This document shows positions 63,612 to 64,000 of a stretch of DNA of 64,000 bases, in pieces. Position 1 is the stretch's first letter, and every line of letters starts with the position of its first letter. Origin of the DNA: Arthrobacter mangrovi (lineage in GTDB: Bacteria; Actinomycetota; Actinomycetes; Actinomycetales; Micrococcaceae); NCBI RefSeq assembly GCF_026011795.1, contig NZ_BRVS01000015.1, forward strand, positions 1 to 64,000, written 5' to 3'. Below the pieces are notes generated by a model. It made no database searches, had not been told where the DNA came from, and saw nothing but the letters and a program-made list of their open reading frames with translations. Position numbers and translations under genes: made by a program.

Positions 63612-64000
63612 ATGATGACAGTAGTTGGGGAACAGACTGTCGCGTCGGACCCGGTTGAACCAGACGAGGTTCCAACCGGGCTCACGCGACGGGTATTCGG
63701 GATGTTAATGGGCGTCGGCGTGGCCGGGATTGTCGGCGGCGGAAGCCTGATCGCGGCCGGACAGCAGGCCAATAACGACGGCGGCGTGTCCCGCGGCGAG
63801 GGCGTCTGGACTTCCTTCGGCAGCGTCCGGATCAGCGCGGCGGAACGGCAGGCCCGCAATCCGCAGGGAACCGCGGCCGGCAGCTCCGCCGCGAATTCGC
63901 ATGGCGGACACGGCGGCCACGGGGTAGCCAGCACCACGGCACAGCCCTTCAACCTGACCTGGGGCGACCACATGATGGTCGAGCTCGAGGTCCACAACGG
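63612..64000 (+). CDS. exported protein with twin-arginine-like signal, cut by window end
   Basis: An open frame of 129 codons that runs off the right edge. A polar N-terminus (about 27 residues) leads to TRRVFG, a hydrophobic Gly-rich helix (MLMGVGVAGIVGGG) and a polar mature part that includes a Gly/His-rich stretch (HGGHGGHG). The RR followed by a moderately hydrophobic helix resembles a Tat or a membrane-anchor signal. The mature part begins to show strands (FNLTWGDHMMVELEVHN). I do not recognise the family. Two adjacent ATG codons (63612, 63615) are possible starts. Confidence 0.65.
   Translation, partial: MMTVVGEQTVASDPVEPDEVPTGLTRRVFGMLMGVGVAGIVGGGSLIAAGQQANNDGGVSRGEGVWTSFGSVRISAAERQARNPQGTAAGSSAANSHGGHGGHGVASTTAQPFNLTWGDHMMVELEVHN

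Overview
The window is high-GC DNA (roughly 65 % by eye) from an actinobacterium, most likely a soil Micrococcaceae of the Arthrobacter type. The basis is the purS-purQ-purL set, a lysC with a Corynebacterium-like internal beta start, dnaX directly joined to recR with the SRP RNA beside it, OhrR-like and IclR regulators, and many catabolic operons. I ran no searches. All family calls come from reading motifs.

Layout. (1) 304-9231, minus strand: a compact oxygenase operon with a two-subunit Rieske dioxygenase, a small coiled-coil protein, a class I amidotransferase, a glutamine-synthetase-like ligase, a [2Fe-2S] ferredoxin, a ferredoxin reductase, an intradiol ring-cleavage dioxygenase and a C26 gamma-glutamyl hydrolase. 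An IclR regulator lies upstream. The set resembles aniline-dioxygenase systems: gamma-glutamylate the aromatic amine, dioxygenate, release glutamate, cleave the catechol. (2) 9453-16219, plus strand: an M24 creatinase-like protein, HyuB, HyuA and an NCS1 permease. (3) 16529-26293, plus strand: a ribose-type ABC importer and a LysR regulator, then a second M24-HyuA-HyuB set. Sections 1-3 read as an accessory catabolic region of about 26 kb.

(4) 26923-39714 is mostly housekeeping: a rhodanese, a STAS-like protein, purL/purQ/purS, an SSI-like lipoprotein, a large secreted subtilase, an OhrR-like regulator, two small paralogous proteins and aspartokinase. (5) 39970-47695 is a second catabolic block: IclR, SDR, two KstD-like flavoprotein dehydrogenases, a Dabb-domain protein and an MFS transporter fused in frame to an SDR. 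Two near-identical palindromes in this block probably mark one regulon. (6) 47758-53353: recR, a very long dnaX, the SRP RNA (ffs), a YqfO/CutA-like protein and tRNA-Ser(GGA). (7) 53583-60402: a TetR/DUF4188 divergent pair with an operator, then a TetR-led operon of biotin-dependent acyl-CoA carboxylase (MccB, MccA) and a CitE-like lyase. (8) 60399-64000: an MpaB-like oxygenase, a 2OG-Fe(II) oxygenase, a HAD-family phosphatase and the start of a Tat-like exported protein cut by the window edge.

The most notable points are the gamma-glutamyl/Rieske operon with an unassigned coiled-coil member, the twin M24-Hyu modules whose M24 proteins appear to lack the metal ligands, the MFS-SDR fusion, the shared TTGCCGTT...GGCAA palindromes, the repeat-expanded DnaX, and a dispersed intergenic hairpin/terminator family at about 36.85-37.19 kb and 53.36-53.49 kb.
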